A DNA stretch of 64,000 bases, from positions 1,860,001 through 1,924,000 of the forward strand of contig CP126125.1 of assembly GCA_030123525.1 (NCBI GenBank), read 5' to 3'. Below are positions 17,389 through 26,579 of this stretch, in pieces. The position numbers and the translations under genes are program-made. This DNA is from ELB16-189 sp018266435. GTDB taxonomy: Bacteria; Bacteroidota; Bacteroidia; Cytophagales; Cyclobacteriaceae. The notes under the pieces are model-generated. The model ran no database searches. It saw only the letters and a program-made list of their open reading frames with translations, and had not been told where the DNA came from. Numbering within the stretch: position 1 is the first letter of the stretch; each line of letters opens with the position of its first letter.

Positions 17389-18039
17389 CTACAGAGTAGA
17401 GGCGTAAGCCCTAACGGGAAAAGTGCCTACACCCACAAACTTGGGAGGTACAGCACTGAACTTAAATTTTTTCCCTTTCAGCAATTCTAAACCCGCCAGG
17501 TGTTCTACAATAAGAATTTCATTTTTGAGCAATGCACTGTGCACAGGTCGTATGTTGGTGCGCGTGTCATCAATGTTATGGCTATCAATACCGACCAGCG
17601 TTGCTCTTTGTGAGACTAAGTACGCTGCGGCATCGGCCGTAAGGAACGGATGGTTTTCAAAATACGCATCGGTGCGCCAGTGCTTACTCCATCCTGTGAA
17701 AACCATCACTGCTTTATTGGTAAGGTTTTTACCTTCAAAAAATTCAATGCCCACTTCTTGAATTCCTTCTGCATCAATATATGCGCCTTCCAGTTCAACC
17801 AGTTTTTCAAGCCTAATTTGCGATAGATCTTTTCCATGTTCGTAGCGGTGAAAGGGGCAATCGAGGTATGTGCCGGTATTGGCCACCATCTCAATTTTAC
17901 CGATTTGAAACTCGGTTCCCAGTGCATACCGCTGTTTTGATTCTTCACGGCTCAAAAAATCACAGATAATGGGTGCAGGCAACCCTTTATAGGTGATCAT
18001 TCCATTTTCGATGGAGTGGCTGAGGTCAATTAATGTCAT
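17389..18039 (-). CDS. Cyclase-family (kynurenine formamidase-like) hydrolase
   Basis: A 216-residue protein of the PF04199 cyclase fold, which includes kynurenine formamidase and other metal-dependent hydrolases. It opens with the typical MTLIDLSHSI. The metal motif, normally HxGTHxDxPxH, reads N54-T-G-T-Y58-L-D60-C-P-F-H64: the two first histidines are Asn and Tyr, while Asp60 and His64 remain. Other sites such as GIDSHNIDD near 152 and HSALL near 166 are present. The changed metal site suggests a different metal arrangement or substrate, so kynurenine formamidase activity should not be assumed. It is a single gene convergent with the dcw cluster. Confidence 0.75.
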   Translation of the reverse strand: MTLIDLSHSIENGMITYKGLPAPIICDFLSREESKQRYALGTEFQIGKIEMVANTGTYLDCPFHRYEHGKDLSQIRLEKLVELEGAYIDAEGIQEVGIEFFEGKNLTNKAVMVFTGWSKHWRTDAYFENHPFLTADAAAYLVSQRATLVGIDSHNIDDTRTNIRPVHSALLKNEILIVEHLAGLELLKGKKFKFSAVPPKFVGVGTFPVRAYASTL

Positions 18040-18154
18040 AAGTTATAGGGCTTGAGTAGGTGTGTGACAACATTGTAGCCCGCCAGTCGAATTTAGCATA
18101 AAAATCAGGCTTGATAAAATATTCAAAAAACAGCATAGCAAACACAACCGATCA

Positions 18155-18180
18155 AAATATTTATCGTAATATTACAATAT
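18155..18180 (+). promoter_or_regulatory. Candidate ArsR operator upstream of arsR
   Basis: A perfect palindrome GTAATATTAC at 18,166-18,175 lies within an AT-rich partial dyad ending 20 bases before the arsR ATG. ArsR/SmtB proteins bind such inverted repeats over their own promoters and leave on metalloid binding. The assignment is by position and symmetry. Confidence 0.6.
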
Positions 18181-18195
18181 AAAATTAATTTTACA

Positions 18196-18528
18196 ATGGG
18201 AGCTACTAAAACAGATCATTTTACTGCCAAGCAAAACGCCATTGCTACACTGATCAAATCATTGGGGCATCCGGCACGAGTGGCAATCATTGAATATTTA
18301 CTGAAGGTAGATACCTGCATTTGTGGTGATATAGTAAATGAGTTGCCACTGGCACAGCCAACCGTTTCACAACACCTGAAAGAACTTAAAAACGCGGGGC
18401 TGATAAAAGGAAACATTGATGGCAATGCCATTTGCTACTGCATTGACGAAAAAGCTATTGAAAAACTACAAAGCTATTTTGCCGGCATTTCATCGAAGCT
18501 TGCTAAACAAAAAAATAATTGTTGTTAA
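18196..18528 (+). CDS. arsR: ArsR-family metalloid-responsive repressor
   Basis: A 110-residue winged-helix repressor. The HTH runs about 45-75 (PTVSQHLKELKNAGLI). The alpha-3 metal site is present as T40-C41-I-C43-G-D, the ArsR type I arrangement that binds As(III). Additional cysteines occur at 80, 82 and at the very C-terminus (109 and 110), which could join the site. A palindromic operator lies just upstream, and the arsM and arsC genes follow on the same strand, so it should derepress the arsenic genes on As(III) binding. Confidence 0.88.
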   Translation: MGATKTDHFTAKQNAIATLIKSLGHPARVAIIEYLLKVDTCICGDIVNELPLAQPTVSQHLKELKNAGLIKGNIDGNAICYCIDEKAIEKLQSYFAGISSKLAKQKNNCC

Positions 18529-18546
18529 ACTAAAAGAATAAGCACC

Positions 18547-19386
18547 ATGGATAATAACGAACACATCAAAGAAATGGTAAAACAAAAATACGGCAGAATT
18601 GCTTTACAAGACAAAGAAACCAATCAATCATCTTGTTGCGGATCGGGGAGTTGCTCAACAGAAGTGTATAACATTATGAGTGATGACTACACCACATTGA
18701 ACGGTTATAGCCCGGAAGCCGATTTAGGTTTAGGCTGCGGGTTGCCCACCTTGTTTGCGAAAATAAAAACAGGTAACACGGTAATAGATTTAGGAAGCGG
18801 AGCAGGAAACGATTGCTTTATTGCACGCAATGAAACAGGTGAAGATGGCAGAGTAATCGGTATTGATTTTACACCCGCAATGATCGAAAAAGCAAGAATA
18901 AATGCACAACTGTTGGGCTTTGCTAATGTTGAGTTCAGGCAAGGTGATATAGAAAGCATTCCCGTCTCAGCAAACACGGCCGATGTTGTAGTGAGCAACT
19001 GTGTGTTAAACCTGGTACCCAATAAAGATAAAGTGTTTAAAGAAATATTCCGTGTATTAAAACCGGGAGGACACTTCAGTATTTCAGACGTTGTTTTAGA
19101 AGGTAATCTTCCAGAAGCATTACGCAATGCGGCCGAACTATATGCCGGTTGTGTGGCAGGCGCTATTCAAAAAGAAGATTACCTGCAACTGATAAAAACA
19201 AATGGGTTTTCAAACCTGATCATTCAAAAAGAAAAACCAATTATCATTCCGGACGACATTTTAAAAAACTATCTGAACGAAAAAGAGTTACAGAACTTCA
19301 AATCGAGGAGTATGGGAATTTTTAGTATCACGGTTTATGCCGAAAAAACTAAATCGTGCGGGTGTGGAACGGAGTGTTGTAATTAG
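18547..19386 (+). CDS. arsM: Arsenite S-adenosylmethionine methyltransferase
   Basis: ArsM methylates As(III) to methylated, partly volatile species with SAM. The 279-residue protein has the SAM-binding DLGSGAGND at 81-89 and the three conserved arsenic-binding cysteines at 64 (GLGCG), 152 (SNCVLN) and 202 (AGCVAG), with the last two 50 residues apart as in characterised ArsM proteins. Extra Cys clusters occur at the N-terminus (SSCCGSGSCS, 28-37) and C-terminus (CGCGTECC). It starts 18 bases after arsR, and no arsenite efflux pump gene is nearby. Confidence 0.92.
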   Translation: MDNNEHIKEMVKQKYGRIALQDKETNQSSCCGSGSCSTEVYNIMSDDYTTLNGYSPEADLGLGCGLPTLFAKIKTGNTVIDLGSGAGNDCFIARNETGEDGRVIGIDFTPAMIEKARINAQLLGFANVEFRQGDIESIPVSANTADVVVSNCVLNLVPNKDKVFKEIFRVLKPGGHFSISDVVLEGNLPEALRNAAELYAGCVAGAIQKEDYLQLIKTNGFSNLIIQKEKPIIIPDDILKNYLNEKELQNFKSRSMGIFSITVYAEKTKSCGCGTECCN

Positions 19387-19499
19387 GTCACGAAAAAAAT
19401 GTTGCAAACCGCTCGTCATCACCCACTCCAAAATATACTGTAACTCATTTTTGGGGTTGATCTAAAATTCAATGTGATCAACATCATTTGGCTACTTGT

Positions 19500-19925
19500 A
19501 TGACAAGGACAAAGAAAAAAATATTAATACTTTGTACCGGCAACAGTTGCCGCAGCCAAATAGCTGAAGGCTTTTTACGGTATTTTGCTGGTGACAAAGC
19601 TGAAATTTACAGTGCAGGATTAGAAACTCACGGAGTAAACCCCTACGCTATTGAGACAATGAAGGAAGAAGGGATTGATATTTCAACCCACACCTCCAAC
19701 CATGTTGATGACTACCGCAATATTGATTTTAATTTTGTAATCACCGTGTGCGATCGCGCCAGAGAGCATTGCCCTTTTTTCCCTTCCAAAGCCAAAAAAA
19801 TTCATTATAACTTTCCTGATCCGGCAAAAGCAACCGGATCAGACAAAGAAATTAAAGAACAGTTTAGGCAAGTCAGGCTTTTAATAAAAAACTATTGCAA
19901 ACAGTTTACAACGGATAATTTGTGA
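19500..19925 (+). CDS. arsC: Arsenate reductase, low-molecular-weight phosphatase family
   Basis: A 141-residue protein of the LMW tyrosine phosphatase fold used by thioredoxin-coupled arsenate reductases. The P-loop C12-T-G-N-S-C-R18-S fits CX5R, the general acid is in FPDP (Asp107), and the redox pair Cys84 and Cys91 (VCDRAREHCPFF) is in place. It would reduce As(V) to As(III), the substrate of ArsM and the ligand of ArsR. The ATG at 19,500 is preferred to an in-frame TTG at 19,488. It lies about 110 bases after arsM. Confidence 0.88.
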   Translation: MTRTKKKILILCTGNSCRSQIAEGFLRYFAGDKAEIYSAGLETHGVNPYAIETMKEEGIDISTHTSNHVDDYRNIDFNFVITVCDRAREHCPFFPSKAKKIHYNFPDPAKATGSDKEIKEQFRQVRLLIKNYCKQFTTDNL

Positions 19926-20031
19926 TTGGGCAAGAATTGGAAAAATTTGTTGCAACCTGTTCTCAGCTTTTGAATTCCATATTCCTATACCTGATTTCTC
20001 AGTCCGGGCTTTTTCATTCGATGCACAAATA

Positions 20032-20925
20032 CTACTTCTTACTTGCATTAAACAGTTTGTCTTTCTCCTCTTTGCTCAGGCTTTCGTACCCGCGGTCAGA
20101 TATTTTGTCGAGGATAGCATCAATTTCTTCCTGCGAAGCTTTGGAGCGGCCGGTACCTGACTTTCGCGGCTCGGATTTTCGATATGTAATTTTCACATTG
20201 GGCCTGAACAAAAATAATTTTTTGGTCCGGTAGATTACCGCAGTGATCCAGCCTCCCCAGTTCACCCCGGCTTGCAGTTGTTTGATGTAGATAAAACCCA
20301 TCAAGGCGCCACCCAAATGAGCCAGGTTGCCGCCCGCATTAGAGCCTGTCGTGCCGATGAAAGATATAATGATGTAAAAAGCAGCAATGTATTTGATCCT
20401 AACGGGACCGAAGAACATTAAGTAAAAAGAATAATCGGGGAGGAGTGTGGCCGCACCCACCATGACTGCAAAGATAGCTCCTGAAGCACCCACCATTACG
20501 CCACCCGAGGACCGGGTAAGAAACTCGGGAGGGTTGGGGATCAGGTTGTAAGCGGCAAGATAAATCAAGGCACCGGTTATGCCACCTAAAACATAAAGCG
20601 CGATCATCTTATCACTGCCCAAATATTCTACAAACAGTTTTCCAAACCAATACAATACCAGCATATTGAAGAGAATGTGCCAGATTTGATTCAGGTCATG
20701 CGTAAAAAAATACGTGATGAGTGTCCACGGTCGTTGGATAAACTCAGCAAAGACTTCGGGAATTGAAAAGTTTTTATAGATGATATCAAAAATTTCAGAA
20801 TGGCTAGTCCAGAGCAAAACCACACGTGCTACTTCCAGCCCCAGAAACACCACTACATTGATGATGATCAGCTGCACATGGCCATTGTTCGTTTTGTTAA
20901 ATGCGTTTTTGAACTCCTCAAACAT
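20032..20925 (-). CDS. Rhomboid-family intramembrane serine protease with DUF6576-like tail
   Basis: A 297-residue integral membrane protein with about six helices. The catalytic dyad is visible as G146-A-S148-G and H203 (NLAHLGG), and HILFN near 83-87 supplies the conserved oxyanion-side residues. A basic linker after residue 230 leads to a conserved soluble tail (EEIDAILDKISDRGYESLSK) found on many Bacteroidota rhomboids. Substrates are unknown. A second rhomboid gene lies about 75 bases upstream in the direction of transcription, followed by mutL. Confidence 0.9.
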   Translation of the reverse strand: MFEEFKNAFNKTNNGHVQLIIINVVVFLGLEVARVVLLWTSHSEIFDIIYKNFSIPEVFAEFIQRPWTLITYFFTHDLNQIWHILFNMLVLYWFGKLFVEYLGSDKMIALYVLGGITGALIYLAAYNLIPNPPEFLTRSSGGVMVGASGAIFAVMVGAATLLPDYSFYLMFFGPVRIKYIAAFYIIISFIGTTGSNAGGNLAHLGGALMGFIYIKQLQAGVNWGGWITAVIYRTKKLFLFRPNVKITYRKSEPRKSGTGRSKASQEEIDAILDKISDRGYESLSKEEKDKLFNASKK

Positions 20926-20999
20926 CGGGATTCATAAAATTTCAGGTGAATAACGACAATAAAAATAATTGATGCCGGTGATTTTGGCTAATTCAAATT

Positions 21000-21575
21000 T
21001 TATTTTTCCGTTTGCTTCCAGTAACTGATAACAACAAATGCCACAAAAGCTCCGCCAAAGTGAGCGAGGTGGGCCACCGTGCCCGTGCTGTCCATCAGGT
21101 AAGTCATACCACCGATCAAAAATACCATGTACTTGGCTTTGATGGGTATAGGTGGAAACAGCAGCATCAGTTCAAGGTTAGGAAAAACCATACCAAAGGC
21201 CATCAAAATTCCATAAAGTGCTCCGGATGCCCCAAGCATCGGGCCATTGTGTCCGGGAAAAAAGAAATAATTCGCAGCCCCATAAATAATGCCTGCACCG
21301 ATGCCCGTGATCATGTAGAAGAGTAAAAATTTTTTCTCACCCCAATACGACTCAAGGATAGGTGCAAAAGAAGCCAGGGCAAGCATATTGAAAAAAATAT
21401 GGCCGAAGCTGCCATGAGCAAACATGTAGGTAAAAAATTGGTAAGGCGCAAAGTAAGAGGTGCCCAAGGGCCACAGCGAAAGATAAACTGTGGTAACGGG
21501 TGCCACACTTTGAAGCAAATAAACAGCTACGTTAATAATGACTAACGTGCGAACCAGCGGTGTGAAATTGAACAT
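21000..21575 (-). CDS. Rhomboid-family intramembrane serine protease
   Basis: A compact 191-residue, six-helix rhomboid. Serine 117 in GASGALYG and histidine 172 in AHFGG form the catalytic dyad; GHIFFNM near 58-64 is the family's second-helix motif. It starts nine bases after the mutL stop and precedes the larger rhomboid, so mutL and the two rhomboids probably form one transcript. The two rhomboids share the active-site layout but differ in length, since only the downstream one has the soluble tail. Confidence 0.9.
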   Translation of the reverse strand: MFNFTPLVRTLVIINVAVYLLQSVAPVTTVYLSLWPLGTSYFAPYQFFTYMFAHGSFGHIFFNMLALASFAPILESYWGEKKFLLFYMITGIGAGIIYGAANYFFFPGHNGPMLGASGALYGILMAFGMVFPNLELMLLFPPIPIKAKYMVFLIGGMTYLMDSTGTVAHLAHFGGAFVAFVVISYWKQTEK

Positions 21576-21584
21576 GAGAATAAA

Positions 21585-23387
21585 TTATCGCGAAAAATAA
21601 CTTTCAATCTTAGACGAGTCAAGGAGAAAAAAGGTTGGCCTGCCATCGGGAGTAAAATTAGGATTGGGGCACGCAAAGAGGCTGCCTGTGAGCGACTCCA
21701 TTTCTTCGGCTGTGATCTTTTGCCCGGCTTTGATGGATGCCCGCTTAGCCAGAGCCTGAGCCAGGTTTTCGCGCAAAGGCAAGTGCAGTTCAGCCTGATT
21801 TTTAAATTGCCCGATCAGCCCTTCAAACAACTCTTTTTCATTGGATAAAATTTCGGCCGGCATACCTGAAATCAGTAATGTATTTTTTCCAAACACTTCA
21901 AAACGAAACCCCAAGGCGCAAATTTCTTTTTCCATTTCCATAACCAGTGCAAAATCAGGGGCACTCAATGTGAGTGTTTGAGGAAACAAACTCTGCTGGC
22001 TGTTGCCGGGCACTCCTTTCAGTTGCAGTAAATATTTTTCGAAGAGCACGCGCTCATGAGCGGCTTGCTGATCAATCAACATGATTCCATGCCGGGAAGC
22101 ACGGACAATAAATTTTTGTTGAAACTGAAACAATCCTTTTTCTTCTTCTCTTTCAGGTACCTGGAGAGACTGGTTAATCGAGCTTTCTACACGATAGGTA
22201 ATTTTAGGTTCTGTGTTTTTTTGATCAATCAATTTTGAAGAAACAGATTCCTGTTCAAATAGTTTTTCCCAGTTTTGCAAGGTTGTCTTATTCAAGGTAC
22301 TGAACTGTTCGGCATAATACTGGTCACGTGATAGCGGCTGAGCACTTAATTTGCTTACCAGATTTACATCGTCTGAAAAATCAAGGGCAGGGGCAAGGCT
22401 GTGCGTACCCAGAGCTTGCTTTACGGCACTCCACACAACGCCATACACCGTTCGCTCATCATCAAATTTGATTTCAGTTTTGGTGGGGTGAACATTTACA
22501 TCAATGTGTTTAGGATTGATTTCAATAAACAGTGCATAAAATGGGAAACTGTTTTCTTGCAGTAAGCCTTCGTACGCACTGGTTATGGCATAACTTAAAT
22601 AATTGCTGCGGATGAACCGGTTGTTGACAAAGATAAATTGCTCACCTCGTTTTTTCTTGGCCAGTTCTGGCCTGCCGGTATATCCTGTTACCTTTAGTAA
22701 TGAAGTTTCTTCTTGCACAGGTACAAGCTGGCTTTGATAAGTCTTTCCAAACAGGCTAACAATCCGCTGGCTCAGTTTGCTTGGCGGAATATCGTATAAT
22801 ATATCCTCTTGCTGAATTAATGAAAATGAAATGTGCGAATGGGCGAGTGCAAGCCGAATAAACTCATCAGTGATATGACTCATTTCCACGCCATTCGATT
22901 TTAAAAAATTTCTGCGGGCCGGTATATTGAAAAATAGATTTTTTACGCTGATGTTGGTGCCTTTTTCGGTAGCTACCGGCTCTTGTTTTTTTATATCAGA
23001 AGCCTCTACTACCAGCAGGGTGCCGAGTTCCTCGGAAGCCAATCTAGTTTTCATTTCCATTTGCGACACGGCTGCAATAGAGGGCAGTGCCTCACCGCGA
23101 AAGCCCATGGTATGCAGGCGAAATAAATCATCGGCTGTGCGTATTTTAGAGGTGGCATGACGCTCTAAGCTCATGCGCGCATCAGTTTCGCTCATGCCTT
23201 GGCCGTTATCAATCACCTGAATTAAGGTTTTACCGGCTTCTTTTATAATTAATTTAATAGACGTGGCACCGGCATCGATGGCGTTTTCCATCAATTCTTT
23301 TACAGCCGAAGCCGGGCGTTGCACTACTTCACCGGCAGCGATTTGGTTGGCAATGGAATCAGGAAGGAGTTGGATGATGTCGGGCAT
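21585..23387 (-). CDS. mutL: DNA mismatch repair protein MutL
   Basis: MutL couples mismatch recognition by MutS to strand removal. The 600-residue protein begins with the GHKL ATPase (ENAIDAGA near 34-41, DNGQGM near 60, GFRGEAL near 94-100). The C-terminal domain keeps an endonuclease-like DQQAAHERVLFE (form DQxAX2EX4E) near 437 and CPNPNFTPDGRPT near the end, where endonuclease MutLs usually have CPHGRPT. It probably nicks DNA itself, as in bacteria without MutH. Confidence 0.95.
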   Translation of the reverse strand: MPDIIQLLPDSIANQIAAGEVVQRPASAVKELMENAIDAGATSIKLIIKEAGKTLIQVIDNGQGMSETDARMSLERHATSKIRTADDLFRLHTMGFRGEALPSIAAVSQMEMKTRLASEELGTLLVVEASDIKKQEPVATEKGTNISVKNLFFNIPARRNFLKSNGVEMSHITDEFIRLALAHSHISFSLIQQEDILYDIPPSKLSQRIVSLFGKTYQSQLVPVQEETSLLKVTGYTGRPELAKKKRGEQFIFVNNRFIRSNYLSYAITSAYEGLLQENSFPFYALFIEINPKHIDVNVHPTKTEIKFDDERTVYGVVWSAVKQALGTHSLAPALDFSDDVNLVSKLSAQPLSRDQYYAEQFSTLNKTTLQNWEKLFEQESVSSKLIDQKNTEPKITYRVESSINQSLQVPEREEEKGLFQFQQKFIVRASRHGIMLIDQQAAHERVLFEKYLLQLKGVPGNSQQSLFPQTLTLSAPDFALVMEMEKEICALGFRFEVFGKNTLLISGMPAEILSNEKELFEGLIGQFKNQAELHLPLRENLAQALAKRASIKAGQKITAEEMESLTGSLFACPNPNFTPDGRPTFFLLDSSKIESYFSR

Positions 23388-23835
23388 TTGGCTTTACGGC
23401 AATGGAATTGCAGGTGCAAGCTACAAAGCTTTTTAGATTATAGATGAATGTAAAAAACTGAATAATTACCATAGATATGGGCTGCCTGGGTTCTCAACCG
23501 TTGATTTTGACTTTCAAAACTAGCCCTCACCTCTGCTTACTTTAGATTCTATCTAGATTAAATATGCTGTATTGGTGTGGTTTCTTTTGGATAGACTCAT
23601 CGCAAAACAGAAGATTAAATCAAATAAATGCAAGGTGTGAATGCATTTAGTGAAGATACTGCGTGAGAAGATAACGTAGGAGCTAGCAGGCAGTTCTCAA
23701 CATGGCTTTTCAAACGGTTGCAGTAAAGGGAGTTGTTAGATGCTTAATAAAACTTACACGAAACATCGCAGCCCACTATTTATAAAAAAGTGTACGATAG
23801 GTAACTACACCTTAGCGCGCACAAAAAATAAACGC
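23388..23835. other. Gene-free stretch between mutL and the yfiR-like gene
   Basis: About 450 bases between divergent genes. The reading frame of the yfiR-like gene stays open back to about 23,740, but the signal peptide begins at 23,836. I see no convincing RNA, repeat or ORF; promoters for both flanking genes are expected here. Confidence 0.5.
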
Positions 23836-24360
23836 ATGAAAAAAATTCACACAAGCATTTACAGCGTAGTATTTGTTGCTTTGGCGTTTTCCACGCTTAA
23901 AGCACAAGAAGCGCGGCCAGCATCAGATGTATATTCGATGATGGTCTTTAATTTCACCAAATATATTCAATGGCCAGATGGAGAAAAAGAAGGAGAGTTC
24001 GTTATTGGGGTAATCGGTGAAAATGAGACTTTCAATTCTTTTAAGAATTTATACGGAGGAAAAACCAAAGCGAATAAAAAGTTTTTGATCAAGTATTTCA
24101 ATAATGCCTCTGAGATTTCAGATTGTCATGTGTTGTTTATTGATCACTCAAAAAGCAACGAGTTTGAAAAAGCCAACACCATGCTGCATGGCAAACCTAC
24201 GCTTATAGTCACCGATCACAAAGGCTATGCTGAAAAAGGAAGTGCCATCAATTTTAAAACCATAGACAACAAGCTCCGCTTTGAAATAAATCAACAAATA
24301 ATCACTACATCAAAACTTAAAATATCAAGTACCCTTACCTCTATGGCAATTCTGATTTAA
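23836..24360 (+). CDS. YfiR-family (DUF4154) secreted protein
   Basis: A 174-residue protein starting at the ATG that gives a Sec signal (MKKIHTSIYSVVFVALAFST) cut after KAQ. The body carries the DUF4154 pattern: MVFNFTKYIQWPD near 36-48, FVIGVIGEN near 57, then a Rossmann-like half ending in the hydrophobic TLTSMAILI. YfiR proteins are periplasmic regulators, the best known inhibiting the diguanylate cyclase YfiN. In Bacteroidota they often pair with TonB receptors, as here with the gene 36 bases downstream, but no cyclase or sensor kinase follows. Confidence 0.82.
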   Translation: MKKIHTSIYSVVFVALAFSTLKAQEARPASDVYSMMVFNFTKYIQWPDGEKEGEFVIGVIGENETFNSFKNLYGGKTKANKKFLIKYFNNASEISDCHVLFIDHSKSNEFEKANTMLHGKPTLIVTDHKGYAEKGSAINFKTIDNKLRFEINQQIITTSKLKISSTLTSMAILI

Positions 24361-24396
24361 GGATTCAATTTTCATCACCAAATAAACTACATAAAC

Positions 24397-26508
24397 ATGA
24401 CAACCAAATTTCGATTTATTTTATTCGGCCTACTCGCTTTTCAAAGTGCAGTAGCTCAAAAACAACAAGTGTTAGACACACTTAATGAGGGCGATCTTAC
24501 GCTGGAGCAACTCATGAATATCCCGATTACTTCAGCATCCAAAAAGAAAGAAACACTTTTTGATGCACCGCTCTCCAGTTATACGATTACGCACAGTGAT
24601 ATACAAAACTCTGGGGCTACCACTATTATGGAAGCGCTCCGCTTGTCTCCCGGTTTAGTTGTTCGCCAACTTTCCAACGGAGAGTATGATATTCACATTC
24701 GTGGAATGGAAAACCTGCAACGAACAAACGGTACTTTTTTGAAAGAAAATACCACAACACTGGTTATGATTGACAATCGCCCGGTATTTAATCACGGACT
24801 TGGCGGTACGTACTGGGAATCTCTTCCGATTAGTATCAACGATGTAGATCGTATCGAGATAGTGCGCGGTCCTTCTTCCCCTTTGTTTGGCCCCAATGCA
24901 GTAACCGGTGTAATCAATATCATTACTAGAAGAATGGGCGAAGCAAAAACGATTGCAACGGGCAATCTCGCAGGCGGCTCTTACTCAACACTAGTGGCAA
25001 ATGCTTCTGTTGGTAAAAAACTTGGTGATAAGTTTGACCTTATTGTTTCAGGAAATTATCAAAACCGCGATCGTTTTGACAATACACTTTATAATTCAAG
25101 TAACGGCACCTACCAACCGCTTTCTTCGTTTGTTTCTGATCCAACACTGGCTGCTTTGCAATTTCCCAATCCAAATCGTTCGCTGAACAAATACGGTGTA
25201 AACAGTTACTTGACCTTTAAACCAAGTGATGGTGTTTCATTTGATCTAACGCTAAATCAGCAAGCCTCAACTTATCAGCGTCCTTTTATCAATTCTCACT
25301 TTGACTACAGTTCAACCAATACAAGTTCGGCAAATTTGGCTGCCACTATCCACAAACTGAAAGTACGAACATCATACATGGGCGGGCATAACTATGATTT
25401 AAGATATCAGTTGCCTTGGGGAGAATACGATTATTCTGTTTTTGATGCCACTGGCGAGTACGATATTAAAGTAGGTGACAAAAATACCATTACACCAGGC
25501 GTAAGTTACCTCACTACTACGTTTGATGATACCAAGTACTCAAATCTGGCTGCTACCCCTGTTCCGGCTGTGGGATATTTGAACGCTAAACGTTCTATTA
25601 ATACCGTGTCGGCATTTTTACGGTCTGATTGGCATTTAAGTGACAACTGGCGTTTTATTGCAGCCTTCAGGGCAGATAAATTTTCGGTACCTGATCAAAC
25701 CTACTTTGCATATGAGTTTGCCTCTACGTATAAAATTAATTCAAGTAATCTTGTCCGTTTTGCAGTGACACGCTCAAACAGCGGATCATTTATTGGCTAC
25801 AACTATTTGAATATAGGTGGCCAGCAAATCGGGAACACCAACCTGAAAATATTTACTTTGAGTACACAAGAAATCGGGTATCGTGTTAAGGCAAATGAAA
25901 AATTGCAAATTGATGTAGATGGTTTTGTGCAGACAGCAGAAAATATCGTGGCCCTGTTGCAGAACCAAACTAACCAGCAATTTGGCAATATTCCTACAAC
26001 GGCCACGCAAGTGGGCGGAACCTTGTCTATCAACTTTGTTCCCAACGAGAAGATTCAGTTTAAGCCATTTATCACTGTACAAAGTACACAAACAAAAAAT
26101 CTTCCCTCCCTTTACATCAACCCAACATTTGCGCAATCGATAGGTATGCCGCTCTCGTATAGTAATAGCAAAGATTTGTACACCCCTGGGTCTTACGGAG
26201 GATTTTATTTTAACTACAAGCCTGTATCAAAGTTCTCGATTAACCTCAATAGTTATTTCTTTAGCCATCAAACCAATTACGATGGAAGCTATGATGCCAA
26301 TAACCCCAGCGCCAACCCTGCACAATATGCACAAGGTCAGATATCAGGTAAGTGCCTCATCAATGCCAGGTTAGCATACGAATTAACAAAAGGATTGAAT
26401 GTGTACGTAACAGGCCGAAATATTTTTAACTCCAACAGCAGAGAATTCCTCGGTGCTGACCCGATTTATTCTATGTTTTTAGGTGGATTAAATTATAAAC
26501 TGAATTGA
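24397..26508 (+). CDS. TonB-dependent outer membrane receptor
   Basis: A 703-residue outer membrane receptor with signal peptide (cut after AVAQ). The segment LTLEQLMNIPITSASKK resembles a TonB box and linker. The plug follows from about 50 to 165 (ATTIMEALRLSPGL, IHIRGM, VDRIEIVRGPSS), then a 22-strand barrel ending in Asn after LGGLNYKLN. It lacks the SusC carboxypeptidase-like extension. It follows the yfiR-like gene and ends at a strong terminator, so the two form a closed unit. The ligand is unknown. Confidence 0.9.
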   Translation: MTTKFRFILFGLLAFQSAVAQKQQVLDTLNEGDLTLEQLMNIPITSASKKKETLFDAPLSSYTITHSDIQNSGATTIMEALRLSPGLVVRQLSNGEYDIHIRGMENLQRTNGTFLKENTTTLVMIDNRPVFNHGLGGTYWESLPISINDVDRIEIVRGPSSPLFGPNAVTGVINIITRRMGEAKTIATGNLAGGSYSTLVANASVGKKLGDKFDLIVSGNYQNRDRFDNTLYNSSNGTYQPLSSFVSDPTLAALQFPNPNRSLNKYGVNSYLTFKPSDGVSFDLTLNQQASTYQRPFINSHFDYSSTNTSSANLAATIHKLKVRTSYMGGHNYDLRYQLPWGEYDYSVFDATGEYDIKVGDKNTITPGVSYLTTTFDDTKYSNLAATPVPAVGYLNAKRSINTVSAFLRSDWHLSDNWRFIAAFRADKFSVPDQTYFAYEFASTYKINSSNLVRFAVTRSNSGSFIGYNYLNIGGQQIGNTNLKIFTLSTQEIGYRVKANEKLQIDVDGFVQTAENIVALLQNQTNQQFGNIPTTATQVGGTLSINFVPNEKIQFKPFITVQSTQTKNLPSLYINPTFAQSIGMPLSYSNSKDLYTPGSYGGFYFNYKPVSKFSINLNSYFFSHQTNYDGSYDANNPSANPAQYAQGQISGKCLINARLAYELTKGLNVYVTGRNIFNSNSREFLGADPIYSMFLGGLNYKLN

Positions 26509-26537
26509 GCTAAGTCATTTTTTCAAAATAGACTCTA

Positions 26538-26571
26538 CTATAAAGCCACTCTGAAAAGGGTGGCTTTATAG
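26538..26571. terminator. Bidirectional intrinsic terminator
   Basis: CTATAAAGCCAC and GTGGCTTTATAG form a perfect 12-bp stem with a ten-base loop, between the convergent receptor gene (+) and hom (-). Confidence 0.85.
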
Positions 26572-26579
26572 TTATAGCA

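Noticed and set aside
19922..20233. Plus-strand ORF after arsC
   Set aside because: Most of it is antisense to the rhomboid gene tail; no domain.
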